Shown: one piece after another, positions 48,059 to 61,000 of the stretch | How positions within the stretch are numbered: position 1 is the first letter of the stretch | How the letters are laid out: each line of letters begins with the position of its first letter | NCBI GenBank assembly: GCA_011316305.1 | Contig: SAUG01000042.1 | Coordinates: forward strand, 186,001 to 250,000 | Length of the DNA: 64,000 nt | Source of the DNA: Rusavskia elegans | Taxonomy: Eukaryota; Ascomycota; Lecanoromycetes; Teloschistales; Teloschistaceae | Reading direction: 5' to 3' | Notes under the pieces: model-generated | Database searches by the model: none | What the model was told of the DNA's origin: nothing | The model's input: the letters and a program-made list of their open reading frames with translations, nothing else | Program-made: the position numbers and the translations under genes

Positions 48059-50151
48059 GATTACTAGAATTAATGATTCTTATAGACTATAAAAATCTTC
48101 TATATTTTATAATAATAAAATAATTTAATAAAAAATAAATACGATAATCTAAATTCTTTAGATAATATAAATTCAAGATATACTATATTCTAGATAAAAA
48201 AAATAGAAAATTAAATAATTTAAATCGAAAAAATAATTATATAAAAACGAAAAAAGTTTTTAGTAATAGTATTTTAAAAATTAATAAAAATATATTACTA
48301 TAAAAAAATTAATATAGAATAAAAATACTACTATATATATTTAGAAATAACTTAAAATAATTTTCTATTAAAAAAAGAAAACTATAAATACTAGATAATA
48401 AAATCGATAAATATATTAAAAATAATATAATTTTTATAGTAATATTACTAGTTTTCTAATATAAAATAATATATTAAAATATATATTTAAAAATATTTTA
48501 ATTATTAGTAAAATAAATATATTATATATATTTATTATAGTAAAATTTAATTTTAAAAACTACCGGATTTATTATAGAAAAAAGTTATATTAGATTTTAT
48601 TATTAAATATCTAAAATTAAAAGATCTAATAATAAATATAGAATATAACTCGATATTTAAAATAGTAGATAGATTTATAGAATATATCTATATAATTCTA
48701 TTATAAAAAGACTTTATAATAGAATAATTTAGATTTATTATCTTAGATCGATTATTTCGGTACTACGGACTACTAGAAATATTAATAAATAATAGAAATA
48801 AACTCTTTACTTTAAACTATTAGAAAACCTCTATTCCTTTATTTAATATTAAATTAAAAATATTAATAACCTTTTATCTAATAATAGATAGATAAATAGA
48901 ATATATTAACTAAATTTTAGAATAGTACCTAAAATATTATATTAATAATATCTAAAATAATTAGTTTATATTTTAACTAATAATATAATGAGTATTTAAT
49001 AAAAAGAAATTAAATATAATAAATAAAATACTATTTTATACTAATAATAAAAGGAATTCGAATCTATTTAAATAGTTACTATTTTATAAATTAGTAGAAC
49101 TTGTAATTTAAAAAGTCGATATTTAAAAAGTAATCTATAAAAATATTTTTAAAATATAGAAATACTCGGGTAACTATTAAAATAAAAAATAAAAAATAAA
49201 AAATAAAATTTTAATTAAAAAAAAGAAATAAAATATATCTTTTTATAAAAAACTTAAAAATTAGAACTTTAAGTAAAAAACTTAACTATATTAAAATCGG
49301 ACTATTTTTAATTAAAAAAATTAAAAGATTTTAGAATTTTAAATTTAATCTATTTAAAAATACTAAAATATATTCGGTATTTTATATATTTTTCTTTAGA
49401 ACTAGCCGATCTCGGAATACTATTATAATAGATATTTAATTTCGAAATATAGAAGAAAAATATCTTTATAGTTAAAAAGATTCTATAATAAAAAGACTAG
49501 AATTATCTAATTAAATAAAAAGATTATTCTTTTTCGGAAAATATTTAGAAATCTAAAAAATATTTAATAAACTTTCGAAAGACTCTATAAAAGTTCTATT
49601 AAAAAGAACTAAAAAAGTTATTAACAAACTAAAATTACTAAATAGGATAATTTATTTAAAAGTTACGTTAATAAAAGAATCTAAATTAACGAAAGAAAAT
49701 AAATCCGTAGAATTTCTTTTACTCTAACTTTTTAATATTTTATAGCTTTCTATTAACTATAATATACAACTTTTTTTTAATATAATCTAATTAATAAAGT
49801 AAATATATTTATTTTATATTTATTTTCTATTTATTTTATATATATTTTATATAATTTATTTTTTAATTCCTTATATTTATTTTTATAACGACGCTAACGT
49901 ATAGTATCTAATAGAATAAAGTTATAAAAATAAATTTATTTTATATAACTAATATATTTTTTAGAATTTTTATTATTATAATAGAGTTTTCCCGACTAGA
50001 AATAGTTTCGATAAAAATATATAGCTAATATATCGATATCTAATAATAGGATTTTATTATAATAATCTTTAATTAATAATTTTTTCCTTTTATCTATAAA
50101 AAAGAAAGATAGAAGATTTTTTAAAATAAAAAATCTAAAAAAGAGATTTAG

Positions 50152-50639
50152 TATTATAAATATAGGCAACGTATTTTAGAAAACGCGGTAGTATTTAATA
50201 TAGCGCTAGAATTTTTATTACGCTTCGATAAATAGAGATATATAGATAGTTTAAATATTAATACTAAAAAGTATTTTAGTAATTTTAGTAAATAAATATT
50301 ATAAATACTTTAAACTTACTAGTTTAAGTAAATAAATACTAAATAACCTCGATTTAAATAGTTTTAATATATAAATACTCTAAAATAGAGCTAGTTTAGT
50401 AATTTTAACTAGTAAATAATCTAAATAGTAGAAATTTTTTTTATTTATATAGATTCCGAACTCGACGTTTTTATAGCTTATATTTAATTTATTAGTTATC
50501 GCTATATACTAATCTAATTATTAAACTAGTTTATTTTTAAATTAATTTAAATAATTACTCGTTATATTTCCGTTTATAGATATATTAATAAATCCAACTA
50601 AATTTTGAAAATATCAAATTTCCAAATAGTTCTATAATA
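50152..50639 (+). repeat. Right LTR of element A (488 bp)
   Basis: Starts TATTATAAATATAGGC, contains the same U3 tandem units and ends TCTATAATA before the ATAGA duplication. Confidence 0.85.
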
Positions 50640-51030
50640 ATAGATTATTCTAGTTATAATAAAATAATCGACGATCGTGCGGGTAGATATAATTATTATA
50701 AATATAGATACTACCGTCTAGTTTAGTTTTTAGCTATAGCTATTACGGAGATATATACGTATATAAAAACTTTTAATATATTATAATACTTGCGAAAATA
50801 TTATATTATAAAGTTTATATTACTAGTAAGAAAAACAAAAGAAAAAACGATAACTACGAGATATATTTATCTATAAAAACTTCTACGTTAAATTATCGAA
50901 TGAAAAAGACGTTATATTATTGAATTAATTAAAATTAAAATTCTATAGAACCGTTATTTACGTAAAATAAACGAAAATATAAATTCTACTATTATATATT
51001 TATATAGTAAATATATTTCTAGAATAGTAT
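50640..51030. mobile_element. Family R repeat, copy 2, right part
   Basis: Continues family R exactly where the left part was cut at 33,955: ATAGATTATTCTAG aligns with ATAGCTTGCTCTAG in copy 1, and aactacgagatatatttatctataaaaa recurs. With the left part it forms one interrupted copy. Confidence 0.65.
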
Positions 51031-51036
51031 ACGATT

Positions 51037-51216
51037 GTAGACCAGACTAGACTGGCCACTTCGGTTCAAAGTAACGACCCGACTTCGCGATAAACGTGGC
51101 TAACGCGTCAAAATTACTAGTCAAAGTTAATCTCCTTTCTAATACGGTTAGAAACTCGGGTCGGTTCCTCCGATCCGGGTTCGAAACCCGACAAAACGGC
51201 CAGACTAGACCAGACG
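51037..51216. mobile_element. Short GC-richer element with inverted ends (MITE-like)
   Basis: About 180 bp that stand out from their surroundings by higher G+C and many intact CA/TG dinucleotides. The left end gaccagactagactggcc (51,040-51,057) pairs imperfectly (13 of 18) with the reverse complement of the right end. The interior has a near-palindromic ggttcgaaacc. A 97-codon frame runs through the right half and beyond but does not look like a protein gene. Confidence 0.5.
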
Positions 51217-51589
51217 AAAGATATATTATAGAACTAATTTATATCCTAGAAAAACTGAAATATAATCTAGTAATAAAGGAAAGAAAAAAGCGGGAAAGAA
51301 TCAAAATCCGATATACTAGCGATATTCTAACGACTAGACGGCGAGTTTCGTTTTTAAACGTCTTAATTATATTTCTAAAATCTATATAATACGTTCAACG
51401 TTTTATAATTACCTTTTTTTTAGCGATATTATCTTTAATATTATATTATATCAATCTATATATTTATAGTATTTATTAAATAAATCTATTAACTTTATAG
51501 TTAGCTATAGAAATTAAAAAGAATAAAAAAAAAGTTACTTTTTAGCTATTATTATAATCAGTTTCCTTTTATATATAATTATATTTTAG

Positions 51590-52010
51590 TTATACAAATA
51601 TATATTAGAATAAAGTTAAAAAGGATAGTATTACTAGAAATCGAATCTAGATTTTCTAGATAGTAGTTTTTAATAAAATTATTCGGGTTTACTTTATAAA
51701 TTCGAATAAATTTATCTGGAACTACGGTATAATCTAGACGTTCTACTACTATACTATAGTATCGTTAGATAAAAGCTATAACTTTACTTTAATATATTTT
51801 TTTAAAAGAATATATTATATCTATAGATATATACTATATTTATATCTATATATATATAGTTTATAAATCGTATTAAATAAAAATTCTAATAAATATAATT
51901 AAACTCGAACCTAATATAAATATTCGAAGATTCTAAATAGTAAATAAACGTTCGAAACGATACGGTTCCGATATAATAGTAATAATATAGTAATATTTTA
52001 TTTAATAAAA
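51590..52010. repeat. Repeat shared with 57,310-57,690 (LTR or SINE-like)
   Basis: Shares the ordered blocks tactagaaatcgaa.c.., ctactactatactata.tat and gtttataaa.cgt with 57,310-57,690. The first block, read on the minus strand, resembles a pol III box B/T-arm (GATTCGATTTCTAG). It may be an LTR fragment of the minus-strand gypsy family E, or a tRNA-derived element. Confidence 0.45.
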
Positions 52011-52710
52011 ATTTTATTTTTATATATTTTATTTATTTAAATAATTTTTTACCGTTTATAAGAAATTTTTACCTTTATATATATAGATGTATCTTTTCTA
52101 CTATTTATTAGATATTTATATTCTATAACTATCGATTATAGTAATATAAATCGTTTACGTTCTATTTTCGAATATTCGAAAAACTATTTTACTAATATAT
52201 ATTCTAAATATAAAAAGAATAGAAAAAATCTATCCGATTATAAAACGATATAACTTTTTCTTTTATATTAGATTTAGATTAACTATAATAAATACTTTAT
52301 CTTTTTAATTCGACTATAAAGTAAATAATAAATATTTATCGATTTATAGTTAAAAATAAAAAAAACCTTTCGATAACTATAAATTTATAAAAAGGTTCGT
52401 TATAAATATTATAAATATTATTAAATATATTTTAATTTTTAATATAATACAATACAATTTTATATTGATATTAACGACTTTTAATTATTTCGCGGTAATA
52501 TTGAATTCTATCTTTAAATATTTAAATATATATAAATACGCTAACTAAAATTTAGTTTAAAAATATAGAACTATATAAATTAAATTAGCTATTTTAAAAT
52601 AAAAATTCTATAAATATAAAATATAGCGGGCTGCTATTATTTCTAATTCTTTTTTATAAAATTTCGGCTTTCCTTTATATTTATTATTTTTATTTATTTT
52701 TTATTGCGAA

Positions 52711-53104
52711 AGTATAACGTCTTTGTACGTTAAAGAACGTTACGTTCGAGCCTAGCTATAGCCGTAGGCGTAGTCTAAGCTACTAAATAGTAAGGGAATC
52801 CTAGCGTAGATTATCGTAACTAATTCTATATAGCCGCGAAGATACGGTTATAATATTATAAAGCGTCTATATTATAGAAGTAATTAAAAAAAAATAGTAG
52901 AAACGTATTTAATAATTATATTAATAACTAATTAAAAAAGCTATTTAATAGAAATAAAAAAAGATATATATAATAAAAATAGCTAATAGTATTATTAGAT
53001 AGCCGTCCGCTAAAAGCTTCTATTATAAAAGTCGACTATAAATAATTAACTTCGTTTATCTAATTAATTTTCTAGCGTATTTCTATAGAGTTATAAATAT
53101 AATA
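52711..53104 (-). repeat. Left LTR of element D (394 bp)
   Basis: Starts TATAACGTC, the complement of the GACGTTATA end of element C. Confidence 0.85.
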
Positions 53105-55627
53105 TAATCTTTTCTATATTAGTTCCTATTTAGTATTTCTATATATAGAGTTTTTAAAACCTAGCTTTTTTTTTTCTTTTATTCTTTTCTTTTTAATATT
53201 TTTATTATACGTTTTCGAAAAGATAATCGTTTAAAATCCTTTTATCGAATTTAGTTAAAAGATATTATTATATTTTTTCTTTAATCTTTATATTCGTAAT
53301 TCTTTAAAAAAATATAAAATTAAAGTAGGTAGTAATATCTATTATAAATATATTCGGATCTGAAAATTCTATAATTTTTTAATTTCTAATACTATTTATA
53401 ATATTCGTTTTATTTTTATTATTTTTCTAATAGCTAATATCCGTAGAAAAACGTTTTAAAGATAAAAAAAATAAGCTTCGGACCGATATTAGAAATATTT
53501 TTAATAAATATATTAAAACGCGATATTATATTAAATTCTTTTTAGATTTTAAAAAAGAAATTTATAATTACTATTTTATTTAAAAGTCGGATCTCTGCCG
53601 ATTTTTTAGAAAGTAAAAGTATTTTATTATTTATTATCGCGCTTTAGATAAGCGTAAAAGTAATTTTATTATTTAGAAATAACGTATATTATTTTATTTT
53701 AATAAATTTAATAATTTGGTTATATTCTATTCTTTTATAGATTTTATACTAGCCGCGTAAAAGGTTTCTATTAAATCTATTCCGGGTTTCGATTCGATTA
53801 ATTTAAATTAATTTTTGAAGGAATTTAATTTTTTTTAACCTCTAGATTCTATAAATATATAAAAGAGTATCTAGTTAAAGATTTTTTTATATTACGTTTT
53901 ATTTTTGTAAATTTGATATTAATATAATAAATCGTATCTAGATTTTCTAATATTTCTATTAATTTCTAATTTTTAGTTAATATACCTTTCTATAATAATA
54001 TAGCTAGAAGCTATCTATCTTTTAGTTATATATTAAATATAGAATCTAGTATTATTTATCTTAGCTATTTTTCTAGCTTTAGCGTTAGATTATATTTAGT
54101 TTTTTTTATTTCTCTAATAATATTTTTATAGATTTTTTTAATATCTTCTATCTATAATTTCTAGATTATTTTCTAGTTTTTATTATATTTTAGCGCTAGT
54201 TATAAAAATAGTTAGTAATATTTCTTCCAGATTTTTATTTCCTATATTTCACCCCTTTTTTTTAAAAAGGATATCGATTTCTTTAATTTATTTAGAATTT
54301 ATATTTAATATAATATCTAATTCTCTATATAAAAGGTTTTAATATATAAAAAGATATATTATTTATTATTTTATATTTTTTCTAACTATATTTTCTTATA
54401 TTAATATTTTAGAAATTAATTTTTTTTATTTATTTCCGAATATAATATACTATCGAGAGTTTTTAATAATTATAAAATTTAAAATTCCGATAAATTCGTT
54501 TTTTATTTTAACTTCGATTTCTATAATTCTATTATTTTATTATAAATATTTTTAAAAATACTCTTTAATCTAATTATATAATTCTTTTAAAATTTTTTTT
54601 ATTATTTACGAGAATTATTATTTTATAACTTCTAATTTTAATTTTAAACGCTACTTTAAAAGATTTCTCGGTTTTATATAATTTAAATTCTATTATTAGC
54701 TTTTTTTTTATTTTTCTAGATTTTATAGAGTATTATTCTAATCTTTTCTTATCTAATAAATAGATAAAATAATTATTATTAAAATAGATTATCTAAATTT
54801 TAGTTATATATTTTCTAGTTTTTTTTTAAAATATTTTTTTTATTATTATAAATTAATATTCGGTTACTTCTATTATAATTTTAATTAGATAATTTCTTTT
54901 AAAATATTCCGTCTTTCTATATAAATAATAAACTTTAATCTATAATTTTTTAATTTCGATAGTATCGAATTCTATTAGATTTCTTTTAAACTATTTTTTA
55001 ACGAATCCTATTTTATTAAACGTCTATTTATCTAAAAATATTTTATACTATCTAATATTAATTTTTATCGCTAATTTAATAAAGAATACTAGTAAATCTA
55101 GTTTTTCGATTATTATTATAGCTTTTTAACTTTTATATATAATTTTTTATAGAAATAAATATTTAGAATTAAATCTTTCTAGTCTATTTTATAAGCTAAT
55201 ATTTTAAACTAAATAGTATAAATAATTATTAATTTTTACTATTTTAGAACTATTAATTTCTTTTTTATTATTTTATCTTTATTATTATTTCCGAAAGTTT
55301 CTTTTATAGCTATAATTAGATTATTAAAAATATTAAAGATTTAAGATATTTTAATATCCTTTTAATTTTCCGAATTATTAAAATAATCTACTATATAGAA
55401 TTATATCTAATTAAAAACTACTTTTTCTAAATATAATATTATTATTAGAACTTTAATTATTTTATTTAGAAACTAATTTATATATAATTCGAAATATATA
55501 TTTATTTAAATAAGCTAAAATTTTAAAAAAAAATTATTTCCTTTATAGATATTAGACGTTACCGTTTTAGTAGTATCGCTTCGATCTATAAAACGGAGTA
55601 ATAAAATTAATATAGTAAATTATTAAT

Positions 55628-56040
55628 ATATAATATTTCTATATATTAAAAGGCGTTATATTTAAACCTAACTCTAGCCGTAGACGTAGTCTAAACTATT
55701 AAATTATAAAGAAATTCTAGTATAAATTATTATAACTAATCTCGCGTAGCAGCGAAGCTACGATTATAATATTATAAGGCGTCTATATTATAGAAATAAT
55801 TAAAAAAAGAATAATAGAAATATATTTAATAATTATATTAATAACTATTAAAAAAAACTATCTAATAAAAGTAAAAAGCGATATATATAGTAAAAGTAGC
55901 CGATAGTATCGATAGATAGCCGTCCGCTAAAAACTTTTATTATAAAAATCGGCTATAGTAGCTATAGGCGGCTATAGATAATTAGACTCGTTTATTTAGC
56001 TAATTTTCCAGCGTGTTTTTATAGAATCGTAGACGTAATA
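55628..56040 (-). repeat. Right LTR of element D (413 bp)
   Basis: Ends GTAGACGTAATA just before the second GAAAG. Confidence 0.85.
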
Positions 56041-56602
56041 GAAAGTTCTATCCTACCGGCGATATCTAGACCTTTATTTTTCGGAGTAGATATTATTAAT
56101 ATCCCGGCGGTAATATAGATATCTACTATAGTATTCTATTCTACTATTATATTATATCCGTTTTTCGGTCTAAAATCTTTAGATATAATTCGATAATTCT
56201 CTATATAAAATAGTTAATCGCTAACGCGTCGCTATAAAGTCGGATAATATTCTATAAATTATAATATCTTCTATTATAGAAAAATAATAAATTTTATCTA
56301 CTTCTAATTAATATTATTTATTAGATTTCGGATAATAGATTAGATAAATCTATTCCGATATATACGCCGACTTTAAAATATCCGATACTAATAATTAAAT
56401 AATCTATATTTACTATCGAGATTTTTTTATAGAAATCGATATTTTTTTTATTTTTCTAGTTATTTTCGAAACGGATATAACTTTCTAGTAGACCGTTTTA
56501 TATATTCGATAACTATAATATTAAAAAGTTATATTAAATTACCTTTCTATATACTATTAAATAAAAGGAAAAATATATTTATTTCCGGTAGTTTTATTAT
56601 AG

Positions 56603-57010
56603 TATTATAAACACATACGGCGTATTTTAGAAAACGCGATAGTATTTAGTATAGCGCTGGATTTTCTATTACGCTTCGACAAGCAAAAATAAATAGACGG
56701 TCTAAATATTAGTATTAAATAATATTTTAGTAATTTTAGTAAATAAATACTATAAATATTTTATTTTTAATAGTTTTAGTAAATAAATATTATAAATACT
56801 TTAATTTTAACGGTTTTAGTAAATAATTATTTTAAAATAGAGTTGCTTTAGTTATTTTAGTTAATAAATAATCTAAATAGTAAAAGATTTTATTTATCTA
56901 TATAGATTTCGAACTCGATATCTTTATAGTTTCTATTTAATTTTTTAGTTATCTCTATATACTATTCTAGTAATTAAATTAATTTATTATAGATCGATTT
57001 AAAATGATAA
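56603..57010 (+). repeat. Truncated LTR of the A subfamily
   Basis: Starts TATTATAAACACATACGGCG, contains the 40-bp U3 units and the shared gaactcga.. segment, then loses similarity near 57,000. No matching partner or internal region is attached, so it is a fragment or degraded solo LTR. It keeps more CA/CG than the LTRs of A. Confidence 0.7.
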
Positions 57011-57309
57011 TAATAGCTTGATATTTCTATATAGGTGGAAAGTTTATCTATAAATAAGCGAACAAGGCTGAACGCTAGGCCTAATTGAATAACGAATCCT
57101 ATAAAACTAATAAGCCGCGGTTAACGGGACTTAGTTAGCGTATTAGTTAGCCGATATTATCGGCTAGTATCTCTATATCTACTAAACTTTATATATGTTC
57201 CAGATAGTTTAAATAGCTTATAATAAATACTATAAAATAGAAAAATAGCATCGCCTTCGATACGCTCGTATTAAACGTTTAAAAACTTTAAAAATATCGA
57301 AAATAAAGG

Positions 57310-57690
57310 CGCTAAAAGGTTAAAAAGAAAATAGCGCTACTAGAAATCGAACCCGAGCTATATTAGAGCCTTTAAACGATAAAAAGCGGCTAATAGAACA
57401 GTCGAACTAATTTCTTTATCGTTTAAATAGAAGCGGTACGTACTACTACTATACTATAATATTTAGTAATAGAAATTTCAAATTAAAATCTAATAGATAA
57501 TAGTAGTACCTTGCCGTATATAAAAGAAATATAATTATACTAGATCGAATATATAAAGCGCCGGCGAGGTATAATAATTTATAAACGTTTTAACTTTAAT
57601 CCGGAACGGTATAGAAAATCTGCTAGTAGAGCGGATATTTAAAGCTCCGGTTACTATAATACCGCTAGGGTATAATTAGATTATTACTAA
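57310..57690. repeat. Second copy of the 51.6-52.0 kb repeat, with tRNA-like B box
   Basis: On the minus strand it contains GGGTTCGATTTC (57,343-57,354), close to the pol III box B consensus, with AGCC..GGCT pairing upstream and a T-rich tract downstream. It lies immediately beyond the end of the gypsy E pol region, so it may instead be part of that element's LTR. Confidence 0.4.
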
Positions 57691-57751
57691 TAATAAAATC
57701 TAGATAAAAGAAAAAAACGTTTATTATATTTGTTAATAAAGTCTATATAAT

Positions 57752-57887
57752 ACGTTCAATTTTATAACCTGTATCAATTATTATATTACAGTCTATAGCC
57801 TTTTTATTTAACTAGATACTAGAAGCGCTGGCGTACCTTTTGCCGATCTATAATTCGCTCTATTTCGAACTAGTTAGGATTTTTCCT
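57752..57887 (-). repeat. Chromodomain segment, duplicate 1
   Basis: Repeats the segment at 57,941-58,074 in direct orientation; shared blocks include ctatagcctttytatttaacta and cgctggcgtaytttt. On the minus strand it reads FEIERIIDRQKVRQRF. Confidence 0.7.
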
Positions 57888-57940
57888 CGCCGGAATAGAT
57901 TGGGTTGATATGGGTTTTAGCTTGTAAAATCCACACCATA

Positions 57941-58074
57941 GTACGTTAAATCTTATAATCTATACTAGCTATTATATTACGGCCTATAGCCTTTCTATTT
58001 AACTAGAGACTAGAATCGCTGGCGTATTTTTCGCCGATTTACGATTCGTTCTACTTCGAACTGATTAGGATCTT
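57941..58074 (-). repeat. Chromodomain segment, duplicate 2
   Basis: On the minus strand it reads FEVERIVNRRKIRQRF, then a stop, then SLVK and, after a further stop, KGY, a decayed chromodomain core. It lies about 50 bp from duplicate 1. Confidence 0.7.
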
Positions 58075-61000
58075 CTTCCGGAAATTCTATTTCGACGGTA
58101 GAAGGCTTATTATTAACCGGAAGCCGGTTAAAAGAATTATTATTAGTCGGCACTAGTTCTAATTAGATTATAGAAATAATAGAATAGATTTTTATAGTAA
58201 TAGGAAATTCTAATTTATATATAAAGTATCCGATCTTATAAATTATTTTAAACAAACCAGCTCGTTAATACGAGAGCTTTCGATTAATAATATCTAGCAG
58301 CGTATATCCGTAATAAAGCTTTAGAAAAACTTTATTATCTAGTTTAAAAGATCTGACTTTATATAAATTATTATAACGGACTTTAGAAAAAGCGATACTA
58401 AAAGTTATTATATTTTTTACCTCTGTATATTTAATAGATTTTAGATATTCTATATCTTCTAGCGGTAGGTTCGATAAAGTATTAACTATATTCTTAAATC
58501 GAAAGCCTAGTACTAGTTCGTTAAAGACTGTACTAATAGTAAAACTAATTATATTATTAAACGCGAACTATAGAAATAGAATAGTTTTAATCTAATCTTT
58601 ATCCGAATATTCTATAAACTAGAAATAGAAATTAATTTCTATTATTTAATTAATACGTTCCGATTATCTATCGGTTTATAGATAATATACTATAGATACT
58701 AGAATTTTTATTTCTAACTTCTGGAAAATCTGGCGCTAGGAAGATAATATAAATTTATAATCGCTATTATTAATAATAGCTAATAGGATTTTCTAGTTAT
58801 ATTTAAATAAAACAATAATAATAAGATTCGCTTAATTAACTACGGAATAAAAAATCTAGCTAGAAATTAGTAGAACCTTTATGGTATATTTATATATAAT
58901 CGTTAGTATATAATCTTTAAAAAAGAACTTTATAGATAACGAGAATATAAAATCTATTATAATTATATAAAATAATACTTTCGGCGTAATTAAATTAAAT
59001 AAACTATAGAGTCTATATCGCTGTAATGAATTTAACTAGTATTATTAATAGTATTCTATATATTTTTTAATCTTTTTATATATATTATAAATAAAGATAT
59101 ATAGATAAAGTTCTTCGTATATATAATAATATTATTAATAATATCGGTTATAAACTTCGCTAATAATTTCGTCTATAAATTTATCCGGAATATAGAATCG
59201 ATTTCGGCTATTTCTAAAAATATAGTAGAGGAATTTATTATATATTCGAAAATTAATATCTAGTACGCGATATTTATTATCTTTAATATTAGAATTCAGT
59301 TCCTAGATTTATAGTATTATAATAATTTTTATCTATTGTTTATTATTAGCGTAGCCCTCTTTAATACGTTATTTAAATTTATCTATTATTTCGACGAGCG
59401 TTATATAGTATATCGGTATAATAATATCCGGGGCGTATTATAGAATATCTTTTTTATTATTAAATTTAGTATTTCCGTATAATATATCTAGAATACTTTT
59501 ATTATTTTTAATCTACGTATAGAAAACCTTCGTCTCGAATTATAATAAAGTATTAGAAATAATATTTGTTATATCTACTTTATAGCGTAATTTAATATTT
59601 AAAGCCGAATAATACTATAATATACGAACAAGTCTTAGATTTATCTTATCGATATTTATTATTTTAAACGAAATCTATTCTAAAATCGATACTACTATCG
59701 AGTAATTAGTATATATAATTACTAGTAGCTTTAAAAAGGAATTAATAAAATAGCGAGCCTTTTTTACTATCTAGACGACTCTAGCGACTTTTAATTCGAT
59801 AGGTTAATAATTCTATTCGGCGCTATTAAAGTATTTATCTAGGAATATTATTAGTAATATTTTAGTAGATAGGAAATCTATATCGGAATCTTTTTTAATA
59901 TAGTAGATAATTACTATAAAACCGAATTACTTTAATATATTTAGATCGATATTGAGCTTTTTTATAGAATTAAAATAATAAAAGAAGATTAGTAGTTAGA
60001 ATACTATTTATAGTACTCGAAATAATTCCTTTTCCTCTAGAATAGAATTAAATTTTAACTTCGTTAATTAGAGCTTACGTTTAAATCCTTTAAAGCCTCG
60101 TCCGAATTCTTTTATAAATAAAATCTTTTTTTTTATAAAGATTCGGTAAACTATATATATTCTACGACTATATAATATAGCCAGCTAGTTATTCCGAAAT
60201 AGATTTCCAGATTCTATAAATATTTAGAAAAAGCTTTTTCCGAAATAGCTTTAATTTTATTTTCTAAAGTAATTATTCCTAGTATATTAACGCGTTATCT
60301 AAGTAAACGAATTAAAAGATACTCTATAAATAATTTAGAAGGTATAAAGTTTATTTATTTTTCCCGGAATAGAATAGAAATTTAATTTAAATATTTTAGA
60401 TACTTTTTTAAACTATATAAAAAGATAATAATATTATCTATATAGGCTTTAGCGAAATCTTTAAATAGACGAATAAACTTATCGGTCTAGCGCTATATAT
60501 ATAGCGGTAAATTTTTATATTTTATAAATACTACCGAAGTTTATTTCTATCTGTAATAAAAGACTATAGTAAACTGATAACGATTATAGTATTAAACTCT
60601 AAACTAATAAAACTATTCTATAGTATTAACGACAGAAATATAGAAATATTCTAAGATTAAAGCGATGTTATCCGTTTATAATAAAAAGAAATAACTATCC
60701 GTTTCCGTAATAGCGTTAAAGCTTCGGATATTAACTACTATTCGTCCTTTTTTTATACTATTTAGAAAAGTTCTCTATACTATAAAAATAGAATATATAT
60801 AAGATATTAGCTATTCGGAATATTCTATTTTACTCTATTTATAGAATTTATTAAAGATTTTATTAAATTTAATACGGTCAGTATAGTTTAGATTATAATC
60901 CTTTAAAAGCGTAGATTTTATTCCTTTTTTTAGAAATATTAGTATCTATTCTTTTTAAAAAATATCTACTATAGCTCCCTAATTAGTAAATATATTTTAG

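Larger units (their letters stand above)
33956..50639 (+). mobile_element. Ty3/gypsy LTR retrotransposon A, RIP-mutated, carrying nested insertions
   Basis: LTRs at 33,956-34,444 and 50,152-50,639 flank the element, and the 5-bp sequence ATAGA is duplicated on both sides (33,951-33,955 and 50,640-50,644). Subtracting the nested element B leaves about 6.8 kb, a normal gypsy size. Its reverse transcriptase lies at about 37,250-37,900 on the plus strand; translation is full of stops but the order of conserved blocks is visible, and the catalytic YxDD site reads as YFNN at about 37,551-37,562, as expected after G-to-A changes. The 3' half of pol (RNase H/integrase) resumes at 48,059. It is non-functional. 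Confidence 0.85.
52711..56040 (-). mobile_element. Short LTR element D, inverted second copy of C
   Basis: LTRs at 52,711-53,104 (394 bp) and 55,628-56,040 (413 bp), flanked by the perfect 5-bp duplication GAAAG (52,706-52,710 and 56,041-56,045). The whole 3.33-kb element is the reverse complement of C, so its decayed Gag-like frame lies on the minus strand. No reverse transcriptase was seen. It is less RIP-eroded than C (more CG retained). Confidence 0.85.

Noticed and set aside
51096..51389. 97-codon open frame inside the AT-rich block
   Set aside because: It spans the MITE-like insert and adjacent RIP sequence, its second half is Lys/Arg/Ile-rich as expected by chance from AT-rich DNA, and no motif or splice structure is visible.
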